The notes below the pieces were generated by a model. That model was not told the DNA's origin. It ran no database searches and worked only from the letters and a program-made list of their open reading frames with translations. A stretch of 64,000 nucleotides of DNA from Niveispirillum cyanobacteriorum (GTDB taxonomy: Bacteria; Pseudomonadota; Alphaproteobacteria; Azospirillales; Azospirillaceae), in contig NZ_CP025613.1 of assembly GCF_002868735.1 (NCBI RefSeq), positions 744,001-808,000 on the forward strand, given 5' to 3'. The position numbers were made by a program, and so were the translations under genes. Positions 17,817 through 26,585 of the stretch are shown here, piece by piece. Position 1 is the stretch's first letter. Each line of letters opens with the position of its first letter.

Positions 17817-17884
17817 GGTCCGATCTGGTTCCTGTACCGATTACCCCGGCCAGACCAGTATGCGGATCCATGCTGCACCGCCAT

Positions 17885-17902
17885 ATACGCAGGATGACGT
17901 AT
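17885..17902. promoter_or_regulatory. Shared urea-regulon operator, copy B (upstream of atzF)
   Basis: The 18-mer ATACGCAGGATGACGTAT lies 69 bp upstream of the atzF start and 11 bp past the response-regulator stop. It matches copy A at 22265-22282 at 14 of 18 positions, with both ends (ATACG and GACGTAT) conserved. The only other gene on this side is the LuxR-type response regulator, so this protein is the natural candidate binder. Confidence 0.6.
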
Positions 17903-17912
17903 TGGTGGGACG

Positions 17913-18824
17913 CTACCCCTTGCCCGCCATGATCCGCATGGCCAGTGAGGTTGCCGACGCGCGGTTTTCCACGCCCATCTTGGCGAAGATGCGCTCAAGG
18001 TGTTTGTTCACGGTGCGCGGGCTGATGCCCAGGATTTCGCTGATTTCCCGATTGGTTTTGCCATGTATCAGCCAGCGCAGAACTTCGACCTCACGCAGGG
18101 TCAGGTCGATCTGCGCCCGCAATATATCCTCGCCCGACGGGCCGGCGGCCGTCAGTTGGAACAGATATTCACCCGGCCCAGTGGGCAACAGGTAACGCGC
18201 CGGCCCCACCCCGGCGGCGGGTGCCAGGGGTTCTGCCGTCTCCGTGTCCGACCCACCGGCCACGGCACGTTGCAGCAGGGCCTGCACCGGTTCCGGCGGC
18301 ACGGCCCCCTCGCCAAATGCCGCCGACAGAAGACTGGCCGCCTGCGGTGTTGACCACAGAATATGCCCCTGCGGATTGACAGCGAACAGGTGGCGGCCCG
18401 ATGCATCAAGCGCCAGCCGCGCCCCATGCGCCGCCCGCGCCGTGGCGATATGCACCCGGATGCGGGCCAGCAGTTCGACCAGATTGACGGGCTTGGTCAC
18501 ATAATCGGTGCCCCCCACCTCCAGCCCGCGCAGCACATGGGCGGTTTCGGTCAGGCCGGTCATGAAGATGACGGGCAAATGCGCCGTGCGTGCGTCCCGC
18601 TTGATCTGCTGGCATGTGGTGAAACCGTCCATGCCCGGCATAACGGCATCCATCACCACCAGCGACGGCATCACGCGTTCCAGCAGGGTCAAGGCCGCCT
18701 CCCCCCGCGTGGCGGCCAGGGCCGTGAACCCGCCGCGTTCCAACGCGTCGACCAGCATGTTCAACTCGTCTCGATTATCATCGACGACCAGGACCATATC
18801 GCTGGCGGTTGCCCCGTCACGCAT
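17913..18824 (-). CDS. Two-component response regulator, REC - PAS-like - LuxR HTH
   Basis: 303 residues. The receiver (residues ~9-125) has the full phosphorylation set: VVDDN, phospho-acceptor D59 in LVVMDAVMPGMDG, the Thr in IFMTGLTE and K in YVTKPVN. The C-terminal LuxR/NarL helix-turn-helix (~238-300) reads LTLREVEVLRWLIHGKTNRE then ISEILGISPRTVNKHLERIF. Between them (~130-230) is a stretch, HLFAVNPQGHILWSTPQAAS, resembling a PAS sensor fold, unusual in such regulators. It overlaps the transporter-kinase gene by 8 bp (18817-18824) and precedes atzF-uca. I infer it drives both urea operons through the shared dyads. Confidence 0.88.
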   Translation of the reverse strand: MRDGATASDMVLVVDDNRDELNMLVDALERGGFTALAATRGEAALTLLERVMPSLVVMDAVMPGMDGFTTCQQIKRDARTAHLPVIFMTGLTETAHVLRGLEVGGTDYVTKPVNLVELLARIRVHIATARAAHGARLALDASGRHLFAVNPQGHILWSTPQAASLLSAAFGEGAVPPEPVQALLQRAVAGGSDTETAEPLAPAAGVGPARYLLPTGPGEYLFQLTAAGPSGEDILRAQIDLTLREVEVLRWLIHGKTNREISEILGISPRTVNKHLERIFAKMGVENRASATSLAMRIMAGKG

Positions 18825-21800
18825 GTTCCGTCCCCATCATCCCGGCGGTGCCCAGCACCTCTGCCAGCCGTTCATACTCAAACCCCTGGGCCAGCAGCGA
18901 CAGCCGGTCGAACCAGCCCTCATGCCCCGGATGGGTGGCGCGCAGCTCCCGCAGCAGCAGCTCGATCCCCCGCGCATGACCGATCTTGGCCAGGTTCAGC
19001 AGGCCCGCGATTTCCGCCGCCGTCAGGGCGGGGGCCACGGGAACGCCTTCGGCCATCGGTTCCTCCCGTTGCCATTCCAGGTCCAGCAGCACCTCCAGCC
19101 GCTCCAGAAGCTGGGCGATATCCACTGGCTTCACCAGGAAATCATCATGCGGCTGATCGGTCCCCCGCCCGCGTTCTGCCAGATCATGCGCCTCCGCCGA
19201 CAGAAGCAGGATCAGCAGATCCGCCATCCCGCCATCGCGTAACGCCTGCGCCACCTGCCAGCCATTGAGGCCGGGCATGGAGATATCCAGGATCAGCAGG
19301 TCCGGATTATGCCGGGGGGCGAGGTCCAGGCATTCCACGCCATTGCTGGCAAAGATCAGGTCAAACCCAAGCGGTTCCAGCAATTGCCGCATCATGGACA
19401 GGTGCTGCGCATCATCATCGCACAGCAGGATGGTGCGCCGGTCACCATGATAGCCCAGAACCCGGTGGCTGGGCCGCGCCTGCACCGGCGCCCGCACTTC
19501 TGACAGCAGCATATGCACCTTGAAACTGCTGCCCTTTCCCGGCTGGCTGTCCATGGTCAGTTCGCCCCCCAGCACATGGGTCAAAAGCCGCGTGATGGTC
19601 AGGCCCAGGCCCGTGCCGGGGATGGCGTCCATCCGGCTGGGCAGATTGCCCCGGTCGAACGGCAGGAAGATGCGCTCCCGGTCCTCCGGCGCCACGCCAA
19701 TGCCGGTGTCTGCCACCTCGAATTCCGCGGTTTCCCCACGCCGGCGCACGCTGAACCGTACCTGCCCGCGCTCCGTGTATTTCACGGCATTGGACAGAAG
19801 GTTCATCAATATCTGGCCCAGCCGCTTCTCGTCCGTCAGGACAAAACGCGGCAGGGTCGGGTCGGGTCGGTACTCAAACGCCACATCCTTGGCCGCTGCC
19901 TGTGGCCCGAACATGTCGGCCAGTTGCGCCAGGAAGGCCGGCAGGTCCACGACATCGCGGCTGATCTGTACCGTGCCGGTCTCGATCTTCGAAATATCCA
20001 TCAACCCATCAACCAGGCGGGTAATGTGCTCCGCACTACGCCGGATCACCCGCACCGCATCTTCGGGCTGTCGCAAGCCGCCACGTTCCAGCAGTTGCGC
20101 ATAGCCATTGATGGAATTTAGCGGCGTGCGCACCTCGTGGGACAGGCCGGCGATGAAGCGGGTCTTGGCGATGTTGGCGGACTCCGCCGCCTCCTTGGCC
20201 TTTTGCAGGGCGGCGTCGGTCTGTTCATGCGCCTCGATCTCGTCCAGCAGCAACGTCATCCGTCGCTCGCTCTCTTCCTCCGCCAAGCGCCGGCTTTCAT
20301 GGGCCAGAACGATGGCCCAGGCCGCCAGCCCCATAATGATCAGGGCCGACGCAAAGACGATCTGCAGGGTGGTCCGCACCGTTTCCTTCGGTACGCCCGG
20401 TATCGCCCCGTACTGCGTACCGATCAGGGCCAGCAGCATGGCCATGCCCGCCGTCAGCAGCGCCATAACGGCCGCGAACCGCCCGATACGGCTGCCCAGC
20501 CAGCGGCGCAGTGCCACCGGAAGATGGTTGCCCACCAGATCGGACAATTGCTCCCCCAGCGTCGCCCGCACCTTGCACCGGTCATGGCAGCGCGTTTCCA
20601 GCGAACAGCAGAGCGAGCAGATAGGAGCGCCATAGGCCGGGCAGTAGGACATGTCCGGCGGCTCGAACATATTCTCGCATACCGAACAGCGAATCAGGCC
20701 GCCCTCCGTCGCCATCACGTCTGGCTGCCGCGCAATGTAATAGCGCCCCTTGGTAGCCCAGGCGATGATGGGGGCCGAGACAAAGGCCGACACCAGCCCC
20801 AATAACGGCGCAAAGGCCCGCGCTAACTCCCCCAGCAGCCCGAAAAAGGCCGACAGCGACAGCAGCAGCGATATGCCCATGGCACCAACACCGACGGGGT
20901 TGATGTCGTACAGGTGCGCGCGGCGGAATTCGATGCTGGGCGGGCTCCAGCCCATGCGCTTATTGACCAGAAGGTCAGCGGTCAGTGCACCCACCCACGC
21001 GACGGCCAGATTGGCATAGATGCCCAGGATGCTCTCGATCACCCCGAAAATCCCCATCTCCATCAACATCAGCGCCAGCATGACGTTGAAGACCAGCCAG
21101 ACGACGCGACCCGGATGGGAATGGGTCAGGCGGGAAAAGAAGTTGGACCAGGCAATGGAGCCGGCATAGGCATTGGTGACATTGATCTTGGCCTGACAGA
21201 CCACGATGAAAATCACCGTCAGGGCTAGGGCGAGGCCCGGCGACGACACGATCCGTTCAAAGACCATGCGGTACATGGATGTCGGTGTTGCAGCCTCCAG
21301 CGCACTCATGCCCGCCTGAATGGCCGCATAGCCCAGCAGCGATCCGGCCACCAGCTTGGCCCCGCCGATAAAGATCCAGCCCGGCCCCGCAATCAGCATG
21401 GCGCTCCACCAACCAACCTTACCCGCCCGTTTGCGGTCCGGCAGGAAGCGCAGATAATCCACCTGCTCCCCGATTTGCGGCAGCAGCGACAGCAGTACAG
21501 ACGTGGCGAGGCCAAAGGCCAGCAGCGAAAACCCGCCCTCCGGCGCGTGCAGCCCCGCCAGACGGGTCCAGCCCGACAATTCCCCCGGTGCTGCCAGCAT
21601 GACAAAGGCCAGGGGGGAAAGCTGCAGCACCAGCCAGACCGGTTGCGTCCAGACCTGCATCCAACTGATCTTGCGGATGCCATGGATGGCGATGGGCAGC
21701 ACGATCAGGGCGCTGACCATGTGTGATAGCCAGAGCGGGATGCCCAGGCAGAGGGTTAGCGCCTCCGACATGATGGCCGCTTCCAGGGCCAGCAGGATGA

Positions 21801-22224
21801 AGGTGAAACCGGCATAGATCAGAGAGGTGAAGGTGGAACCGATATAGCCGAACCCGCCACCGCGGGTCAGCAAATCCATATCCACGCCGAACTTCGCCGC
21901 GTAATAGGCGATAGGCAGGCCGGTCGCCAGCACCAGCATGGAGACCAGTACGATGGCCGCCATGGCATTGGTGAATCCATAGGCCAGCGTGATCGACGCC
22001 CCGATCGCTTCGCACGCCAGGAAGGAGATGGCGCCCATGGCCGTATTGCCCACCCGGAACGGCGACCAACGCCGCGCGCGGTCAGCCGTGAACCGCAGGG
22101 CATAATCCTCCACCGTTTGGTCGGAGACCCAGCGGTTATACTGTCGCCGCACACGCACGATGGGCAGCGATTTCAGCATGCGCAGATGTCCATCAAAGCC
22201 CCCGCCCCCCAGAACCTGTTCCAC
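18817..22224 (-). CDS. Transporter-fused hybrid histidine kinase (NCS1-like permease + Cys cluster + HisKA-HATPase + REC)
   Basis: 1135 residues. Residues ~35-500 form a polytopic domain of about 12 membrane segments, resembling NCS1 nucleobase/allantoin permeases (SDQTVEDYALRFT, GVDMDLLTRGGGFG). Then comes an eight-cysteine cluster (C513, C516, C528, C536, C539, C540, C546, C550; spacing CxxC-x11-C-x7-CxxCC-x5-C-x3-C) likely to bind Zn or Fe-S. Two more membrane helices (~585-605, 620-640), a short coiled coil, HisKA with H696 (GLSHEVRTPLNS), HATPase (NLLSNAVKYTE, ADTGIGVAPED, GTGLGLTI) and a C-terminal receiver with D980 follow. An Hpt-like tail is possible. The layout parallels CbrA, which uses an SLC5 domain. 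Context makes urea or a related nitrogen compound the likely signal; whether it transports is unknown. Start could also be Met16. Confidence 0.9.
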   Translation of the reverse strand: MEQVLGGGGFDGHLRMLKSLPIVRVRRQYNRWVSDQTVEDYALRFTADRARRWSPFRVGNTAMGAISFLACEAIGASITLAYGFTNAMAAIVLVSMLVLATGLPIAYYAAKFGVDMDLLTRGGGFGYIGSTFTSLIYAGFTFILLALEAAIMSEALTLCLGIPLWLSHMVSALIVLPIAIHGIRKISWMQVWTQPVWLVLQLSPLAFVMLAAPGELSGWTRLAGLHAPEGGFSLLAFGLATSVLLSLLPQIGEQVDYLRFLPDRKRAGKVGWWSAMLIAGPGWIFIGGAKLVAGSLLGYAAIQAGMSALEAATPTSMYRMVFERIVSSPGLALALTVIFIVVCQAKINVTNAYAGSIAWSNFFSRLTHSHPGRVVWLVFNVMLALMLMEMGIFGVIESILGIYANLAVAWVGALTADLLVNKRMGWSPPSIEFRRAHLYDINPVGVGAMGISLLLSLSAFFGLLGELARAFAPLLGLVSAFVSAPIIAWATKGRYYIARQPDVMATEGGLIRCSVCENMFEPPDMSYCPAYGAPICSLCCSLETRCHDRCKVRATLGEQLSDLVGNHLPVALRRWLGSRIGRFAAVMALLTAGMAMLLALIGTQYGAIPGVPKETVRTTLQIVFASALIIMGLAAWAIVLAHESRRLAEEESERRMTLLLDEIEAHEQTDAALQKAKEAAESANIAKTRFIAGLSHEVRTPLNSINGYAQLLERGGLRQPEDAVRVIRRSAEHITRLVDGLMDISKIETGTVQISRDVVDLPAFLAQLADMFGPQAAAKDVAFEYRPDPTLPRFVLTDEKRLGQILMNLLSNAVKYTERGQVRFSVRRRGETAEFEVADTGIGVAPEDRERIFLPFDRGNLPSRMDAIPGTGLGLTITRLLTHVLGGELTMDSQPGKGSSFKVHMLLSEVRAPVQARPSHRVLGYHGDRRTILLCDDDAQHLSMMRQLLEPLGFDLIFASNGVECLDLAPRHNPDLLILDISMPGLNGWQVAQALRDGGMADLLILLLSAEAHDLAERGRGTDQPHDDFLVKPVDIAQLLERLEVLLDLEWQREEPMAEGVPVAPALTAAEIAGLLNLAKIGHARGIELLLRELRATHPGHEGWFDRLSLLAQGFEYERLAEVLGTAGMMGTEHA

Positions 22225-22264
22225 CCCATGCTCAGGACCCTAAACCGGTCCAGCATGCGCAGAC

Positions 22265-22282
22265 ATACGTCGTCTGACGTAT
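22265..22282. promoter_or_regulatory. Shared urea-regulon operator, copy A (kinase/porin divergent promoter)
   Basis: ATACGTC-GTCT-GACGTAT is a perfect 7-bp dyad with a 4-bp spacer. It lies 41 bp upstream of the kinase start and 101 bp upstream of the porin start, in the only shared control region for the divergent genes. The related copy B precedes atzF. Symmetry and size fit a dimeric LuxR-type response regulator. Confidence 0.65.
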
Positions 22283-22382
22283 TCGTTTTCGCATCTGCGA
22301 GACATTAACCTTCCTTTCACAAACAGGGCCATGGGCAGCAACAGCCCAGCTAAGGATTTTTCCGCAAAACAGGGGGTGCTTC

Positions 22383-23552
22383 ATGATGGGACGCAAGTTT
22401 GCGTCGCGGCCGGCGGCTGCGCGCATGGCGGTATCGGCCTTGGCGCTTGTGCTGGCCGGCCTGTCCGCTTCCCCGGCTTCGGCCGGTTTCACGCAGACAT
22501 TCGGGGATGGCAAATCGCTGTCCATCGGCCTGGGCATGCGCGGTTCTTATACCAGCGCCGAAGATGGCGCGCCCAGCGGCAGCGACCGGTCGAACGAGTT
22601 CAATCTGGACAGCGTGCGCGTCTTCGTCTCCGGCTCCCTGTCGGACACGATCAAGGCGACCTTCAACACCGAACGCGATGGCGACGGGAACCTGAAACTG
22701 CTGGACGGTTACGCCCGCTTTGAATTCTCCGATGAATTCAACATCTGGGTCGGCCGCATGCTGCCACCCAGCGACCGCGCCAACCTGGATGGCCCTTACT
22801 ACATCAACGCCTGGTCCTACCCTGGTGTCGTCTCGCAGTACCCGGCCAAATTCGCAGGCCGCGATGATGGCGCCACCGTCTGGGGCAAGCTGCTGGACAA
22901 GCGCCTGACCTATGCCGCCGGCGCCTTCAAGGGCCATAACCGCATCCGGGGCGCCAGCAACCAGGGCGACAATATGCTGTTCACGGGGCGACTGGCCTAC
23001 AACTTCCTCGACGTGGAGGATAACCCCGCCTATTACACCAGCAGCACATATTATGGTTCCGCCGACGTGCTGACGCTGGCCATTGCCGGTGCGTATCAGG
23101 AGGATGGCGTGGGCACCGCCGCCCGGCCCGGCGATTACGGCGCCGTCAGCATCGATGCGCTGTTTGAGAAGAAGCTGGGCGATGCCGGGGCCGTCACCCT
23201 GGAAGGTGCCTGGTATTCCTATGACACGGACGGCGTAGCCGACGTGGCACCCGGTTTCGGCGGCGCGTCGGGCACCGCCAATGTCGGCGGCGTCGTGGCG
23301 GGTGAGGCCTGGCTGATCGGCGGCGCCTATTTGCTGCCGGCAAAGGTTGGTATCGGCCAGTTCCAACCCTTTGTCCGGTATCAGACCTTTGACCCAGACG
23401 CCTCTCGGTTTGACACCAAGCAATATGATTTCGGCGTCAACTATGTGATCAGCGGTCATTCCGCCCGCATCAGCGCCGAATATTCCACGGTTGATACCGG
23501 CCCGGGTGCTGACAGCGACCGGTTCACACTGGGACTGCAATTGCAGTTCTGA
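22383..23552 (+). CDS. Outer-membrane porin of the urea operon
   Basis: 389 residues with a signal peptide (cleavage near SPASAGF). The mature part is beta-rich with alternating polar/hydrophobic strands, short turns and a C-terminal aromatic residue (LGLQLQF), as in barrel porins; the strand pattern (NEFNLDSVRVFVSGSLSDTI, ARFEFSDEFNIWVGRMLPP) resembles phosphate-selective/OprP-type porins. It is the first gene before urtABCDE, 59 bp from urtA, and divergent from the transporter-kinase. It probably lets urea or short amides through the outer membrane. Substrate selectivity cannot be read from the sequence. An adjacent in-frame ATG at 22386 is an equally good start. Confidence 0.75.
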   Translation: MMGRKFASRPAAARMAVSALALVLAGLSASPASAGFTQTFGDGKSLSIGLGMRGSYTSAEDGAPSGSDRSNEFNLDSVRVFVSGSLSDTIKATFNTERDGDGNLKLLDGYARFEFSDEFNIWVGRMLPPSDRANLDGPYYINAWSYPGVVSQYPAKFAGRDDGATVWGKLLDKRLTYAAGAFKGHNRIRGASNQGDNMLFTGRLAYNFLDVEDNPAYYTSSTYYGSADVLTLAIAGAYQEDGVGTAARPGDYGAVSIDALFEKKLGDAGAVTLEGAWYSYDTDGVADVAPGFGGASGTANVGGVVAGEAWLIGGAYLLPAKVGIGQFQPFVRYQTFDPDASRFDTKQYDFGVNYVISGHSARISAEYSTVDTGPGADSDRFTLGLQLQF

Positions 23553-23611
23553 CGGTGGCGGCCGCGCACGCCCTTTCCCCAAAACCATTTCTGCTGACGG
23601 GAGATAACCCC

Positions 23612-24910
23612 ATGTCGCGTCGTCAATTCCTGCGTTCCGCCGTCCTGTCCATCACCGGTGCTGCCCTGATGCTGGGCACGGCCGGGGTGGCGCTGGCCGC
23701 TGACAAGCCGCCGATCAAGGTCGGCATCCTGCATTCGCTGTCGGGCACCATGGCCATCAGCGAGACGACCTTGAAGGACGTCATGCTGATGCTGATCGAG
23801 GAGCAAAACAAGAAGGGCGGCGTGTTGGGCCGCAAGCTGGAGCCCGTGGTGGTAGACCCCGCCAGTAACTGGCCGCTGTTCGCTGAAAAGGCACGGGAAC
23901 TGCTGGCGGTGCAGAAGGTGTCGGCCACGTTCGGCTGCTGGACCTCGGTGTCGCGCAAATCGGTTCTGCCGGTGTTTGAGGAACTGAACGGCATCCTGTT
24001 CTACCCCGTGCAATATGAGGGGGAGGAAAGCAGCCGTAATGTCTTTTACACCGGTGCCGCCCCCAACCAGCAGGCGGTGCCGGCGGTGGATTATCTGATC
24101 GGCGAAGGGGTGCAGCGCTGGGTCCTGGCCGGCACCGACTATGTCTATCCGCGCACGACCAACAAGATCCTGGAAGCCTATCTGAAGGCCAAGGGCGTGA
24201 AGGCCGAAGATATCATGATCAATTATACGCCGTTCGGCCATGCCGACTGGCAGTCGATTGTGAAGGATATCAAGACCTTCGGCGGTGCGGGCAAGAAGAC
24301 GGCCGTCGTGTCCACGATCAATGGCGATGCCAATGTGCCCTTCTATAAGGAACTGGCCAACCAGGGCATCAAGGCAACCGACATCCCCGTCATCGCCTTT
24401 TCGGTGGGTGAGGAGGAACTGGCCGGCATCGACACCAAGCCGTTGCAGGGTCATCTGGCCGCCTGGAACTATTTCCAGAGCGTGAAGACCCCGATCAATG
24501 CTGAATTCATCAAGAAGTGGCAGACCTTCACCAAAAACCCCAAGCGCGTCACTAACGACCCGATGGAAGCGCATTTCATCGGCTTCAACATGTGGGTGCA
24601 GGCGGTGGAAAAGGCCGGCACCACCGATCCCGATAAGGTGATCGACGCCATGGTCGGCGTGGCCGTGCCCAACCTGTCGGGCGGCTATTCCGCCATGCTG
24701 CCCAACCATCACATCACCAAGCCCGTCCTGATCGGCGAGGTGCAGGCCGATGGGCAGTTTGAAACCGTTTGGAAGACGCCGGGCCTGGTCGCCGGTGACG
24801 AATGGTCCGACTACCTTCCCGACAGCAAGGACCTGATCGCCGATTGGCGCAAGCCGCTGTCCTGCGGCAACTTCAACACCGCCACGGGCAAGTGCGGCGG
24901 CGCGAAGTAA
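23612..24910 (+). CDS. urtA: Urea ABC transporter, substrate-binding protein
   Basis: 432 residues. Periplasmic binding protein of the branched-chain-amino-acid class, urea subgroup. The start at 23612 gives MSRRQFLRSAV, a twin-arginine-type signal, and is preceded by GGGAGATAA. Mature hallmarks are IKVGILHSLSGTMAISE, EKARELLAVQKVSATFGCWT, FYPVQYEGEESSRNVFYTGA and ANVPFYKELANQG, typical of UrtA rather than LivK. It is followed by a stable stem-loop and then urtB, a usual way to give the binding protein excess over the permease. Confidence 0.96.
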   Translation: MSRRQFLRSAVLSITGAALMLGTAGVALAADKPPIKVGILHSLSGTMAISETTLKDVMLMLIEEQNKKGGVLGRKLEPVVVDPASNWPLFAEKARELLAVQKVSATFGCWTSVSRKSVLPVFEELNGILFYPVQYEGEESSRNVFYTGAAPNQQAVPAVDYLIGEGVQRWVLAGTDYVYPRTTNKILEAYLKAKGVKAEDIMINYTPFGHADWQSIVKDIKTFGGAGKKTAVVSTINGDANVPFYKELANQGIKATDIPVIAFSVGEEELAGIDTKPLQGHLAAWNYFQSVKTPINAEFIKKWQTFTKNPKRVTNDPMEAHFIGFNMWVQAVEKAGTTDPDKVIDAMVGVAVPNLSGGYSAMLPNHHITKPVLIGEVQADGQFETVWKTPGLVAGDEWSDYLPDSKDLIADWRKPLSCGNFNTATGKCGGAK

Positions 24911-24923
24911 GACGGTAATGACG

Positions 24924-24953
24924 CCCCCTCTCCCACCTGGGTGAGAGAGGGGG
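24924..24953 (+). repeat. Stem-loop between urtA and urtB
   Basis: CCCCCTCTC (24924-24932) pairs with GAGAGGGGG (24945-24953), and inside it CACC (24934-24937) pairs with GGTG (24940-24943). It lies 13 bp after the urtA stop and has no T-tail, so it probably acts as a 3' stabiliser or partial terminator that lowers urtBCDE relative to urtA. Confidence 0.6.
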
Positions 24954-24979
24954 TTCGCTGCTTCCCGAAAGGCCACCCC

Positions 24980-26575
24980 ATGCGAATGCTGCTTCTGCTG
25001 CTGTCCCTGCTGGTCACGCCGCCGGTGTTGGCACAGGCGACGGGTCCCCTGATCGATGCGCTGGCCACCGATGATTACGCCGCCAAGGAACAGGCGCTGA
25101 CGGCCCTGACGGAAACGGGTGATCCCGCGATCGTCCCGGCCCTGAAGGCACTGGAAAGCGGTCAGCTTTACCGAAGGCTGGCCGATGACAAGGTGCTGAT
25201 CGGGCAGGAGCAGGAGGAAAGCATCAGCCTGACCGACCCACTGACGGGGGCAGCCGTGGGAACGGAGCCGGCGGGCAATGTAGAGCTGATCCGCGTCAAT
25301 AACCGCCTGCGCCGGGCCATTGGTGCCTCGCTGGGTGCTCTGACATTGCGCAGCCCCGATGCCGCCGTCCGCCGCACCGCGGCTGAAGCCGTTTTTGTCA
25401 GCCGGGACGCCGCAGCGTTGCCGTTGGTGGAGGCGGCACTGGCTGCGGAGCAGGACATAAAGGTCAAGCGCAGCCTGGAACAGGCCCGCGCCGCCATCCT
25501 GCTGGCCGATGACACTCTTGGCACTGATGACAAGCTGTCTGCCATCGCCACCATCGCCGACAAGGGCGGACAGGCGGTGCTGGCCCTGCTGAACCCGTTG
25601 TTGGGCAGCGAGGATGCCGCGGTGGCCAAGGCCGCAACAGAGGCGGTGCGCCTTATTGAGAACAAGCTGGCCTGGGCGGCGGCGGCACAGAACATCATCT
25701 ATGGCCTGTCGTTGGGCTCCGTCCTGCTGCTGGCCGCCATTGGTCTCGCCGTCACCTTCGGTGTGATGGGCGTGATCAACATGGCACATGGGGAAATGGT
25801 GATGCTGGGTGCCTACACGACCTATGTCGTGCAGGATGTGATCCGTACCCATGTGCCCGGCCTGTTCGACTGGTCCTTGCTGATCGCTCTGCCCCTGGCC
25901 TTTGTCGTGGCAGGCGGGGTTGGCATCCTGATTGAGCGCGGCATCATCCGCTTCCTCTATGGCCGCCCGCTGGAAACGCTGCTCGCCACTTGGGGCCTGT
26001 CGCTGGTGTTGCAGCAGGCGGTGCGCTCGATTTTCGGCCCCACCAATATGGAGGTGGGAAATCCAGACTGGATGGCTGGCGCATTTCAGCTGGGGGATAT
26101 CACCATCACCTTTGGCCGCATGTGGATTTTCCTGTTCGGCCTGATGGTCTTCGCGGCCCTGATGCTGCTGTTGCGCCGCACGCCGTTGGGATTGCAGATG
26201 CGCGCCGTGACCCAGAACCGGGCGATGGCGCGGGCCATGGGCATCCGTACCGCGCGCGTCGATGCGCTTACCTTCGGCTTAGGCTCGGGCATCGCCGGGT
26301 TGGCGGGCGTGGCACTGTCACAGATCGACAATGTCAGCCCCAATCTGGGCCAGGGATACATCATCGACAGTTTCATGATCGTGATCTTTGGCGGCGTCGG
26401 CAACCTGTGGGGCACGCTGGTCGGCGCCCTATCGCTGGGCGTTGTCAACAAGCTTTTGGAACCGCTGGCAGGCGCGGTGCTGGGCAAGATCCTGGTGCTG
26501 GTCGGCATCATCCTGTTCATCCAGGCGCGTCCGCGGGGCCTTTTCGCCCTGAAGGGCCGCGCCATCGAACATTGA
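24980..26575 (+). CDS. urtB: Urea ABC transporter, permease UrtB
   Basis: 531 residues, start at 24980 (MRMLLLLLSLLVTPP). As in other UrtB proteins, a signal sequence and a ~220-residue periplasmic extension with HEAT-like helical repeats (DYAAKEQALTALTETGDPA, residues ~25-220) precede the LivH-like permease domain. The permease part starts near NIIYGLSLGSVLLLAAIGLA and includes GVINMAHGEMVMLGAYTTY and the EAA-like loop region RTARVDALTFGLGSGIAGLA. It forms the inner-membrane channel with UrtC. It is 69 bp after urtA and 10 bp before urtC. Confidence 0.95.
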   Translation: MRMLLLLLSLLVTPPVLAQATGPLIDALATDDYAAKEQALTALTETGDPAIVPALKALESGQLYRRLADDKVLIGQEQEESISLTDPLTGAAVGTEPAGNVELIRVNNRLRRAIGASLGALTLRSPDAAVRRTAAEAVFVSRDAAALPLVEAALAAEQDIKVKRSLEQARAAILLADDTLGTDDKLSAIATIADKGGQAVLALLNPLLGSEDAAVAKAATEAVRLIENKLAWAAAAQNIIYGLSLGSVLLLAAIGLAVTFGVMGVINMAHGEMVMLGAYTTYVVQDVIRTHVPGLFDWSLLIALPLAFVVAGGVGILIERGIIRFLYGRPLETLLATWGLSLVLQQAVRSIFGPTNMEVGNPDWMAGAFQLGDITITFGRMWIFLFGLMVFAALMLLLRRTPLGLQMRAVTQNRAMARAMGIRTARVDALTFGLGSGIAGLAGVALSQIDNVSPNLGQGYIIDSFMIVIFGGVGNLWGTLVGALSLGVVNKLLEPLAGAVLGKILVLVGIILFIQARPRGLFALKGRAIEH

Positions 26576-26585
26576 GGGGACGCCC

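Noticed and set aside
23456-25852. 798-codon minus-strand frame opposite urtA-urtB
   Set aside because: His/Gln/Gly-rich antisense frame crossing two solid urt genes; no domain or start signal.
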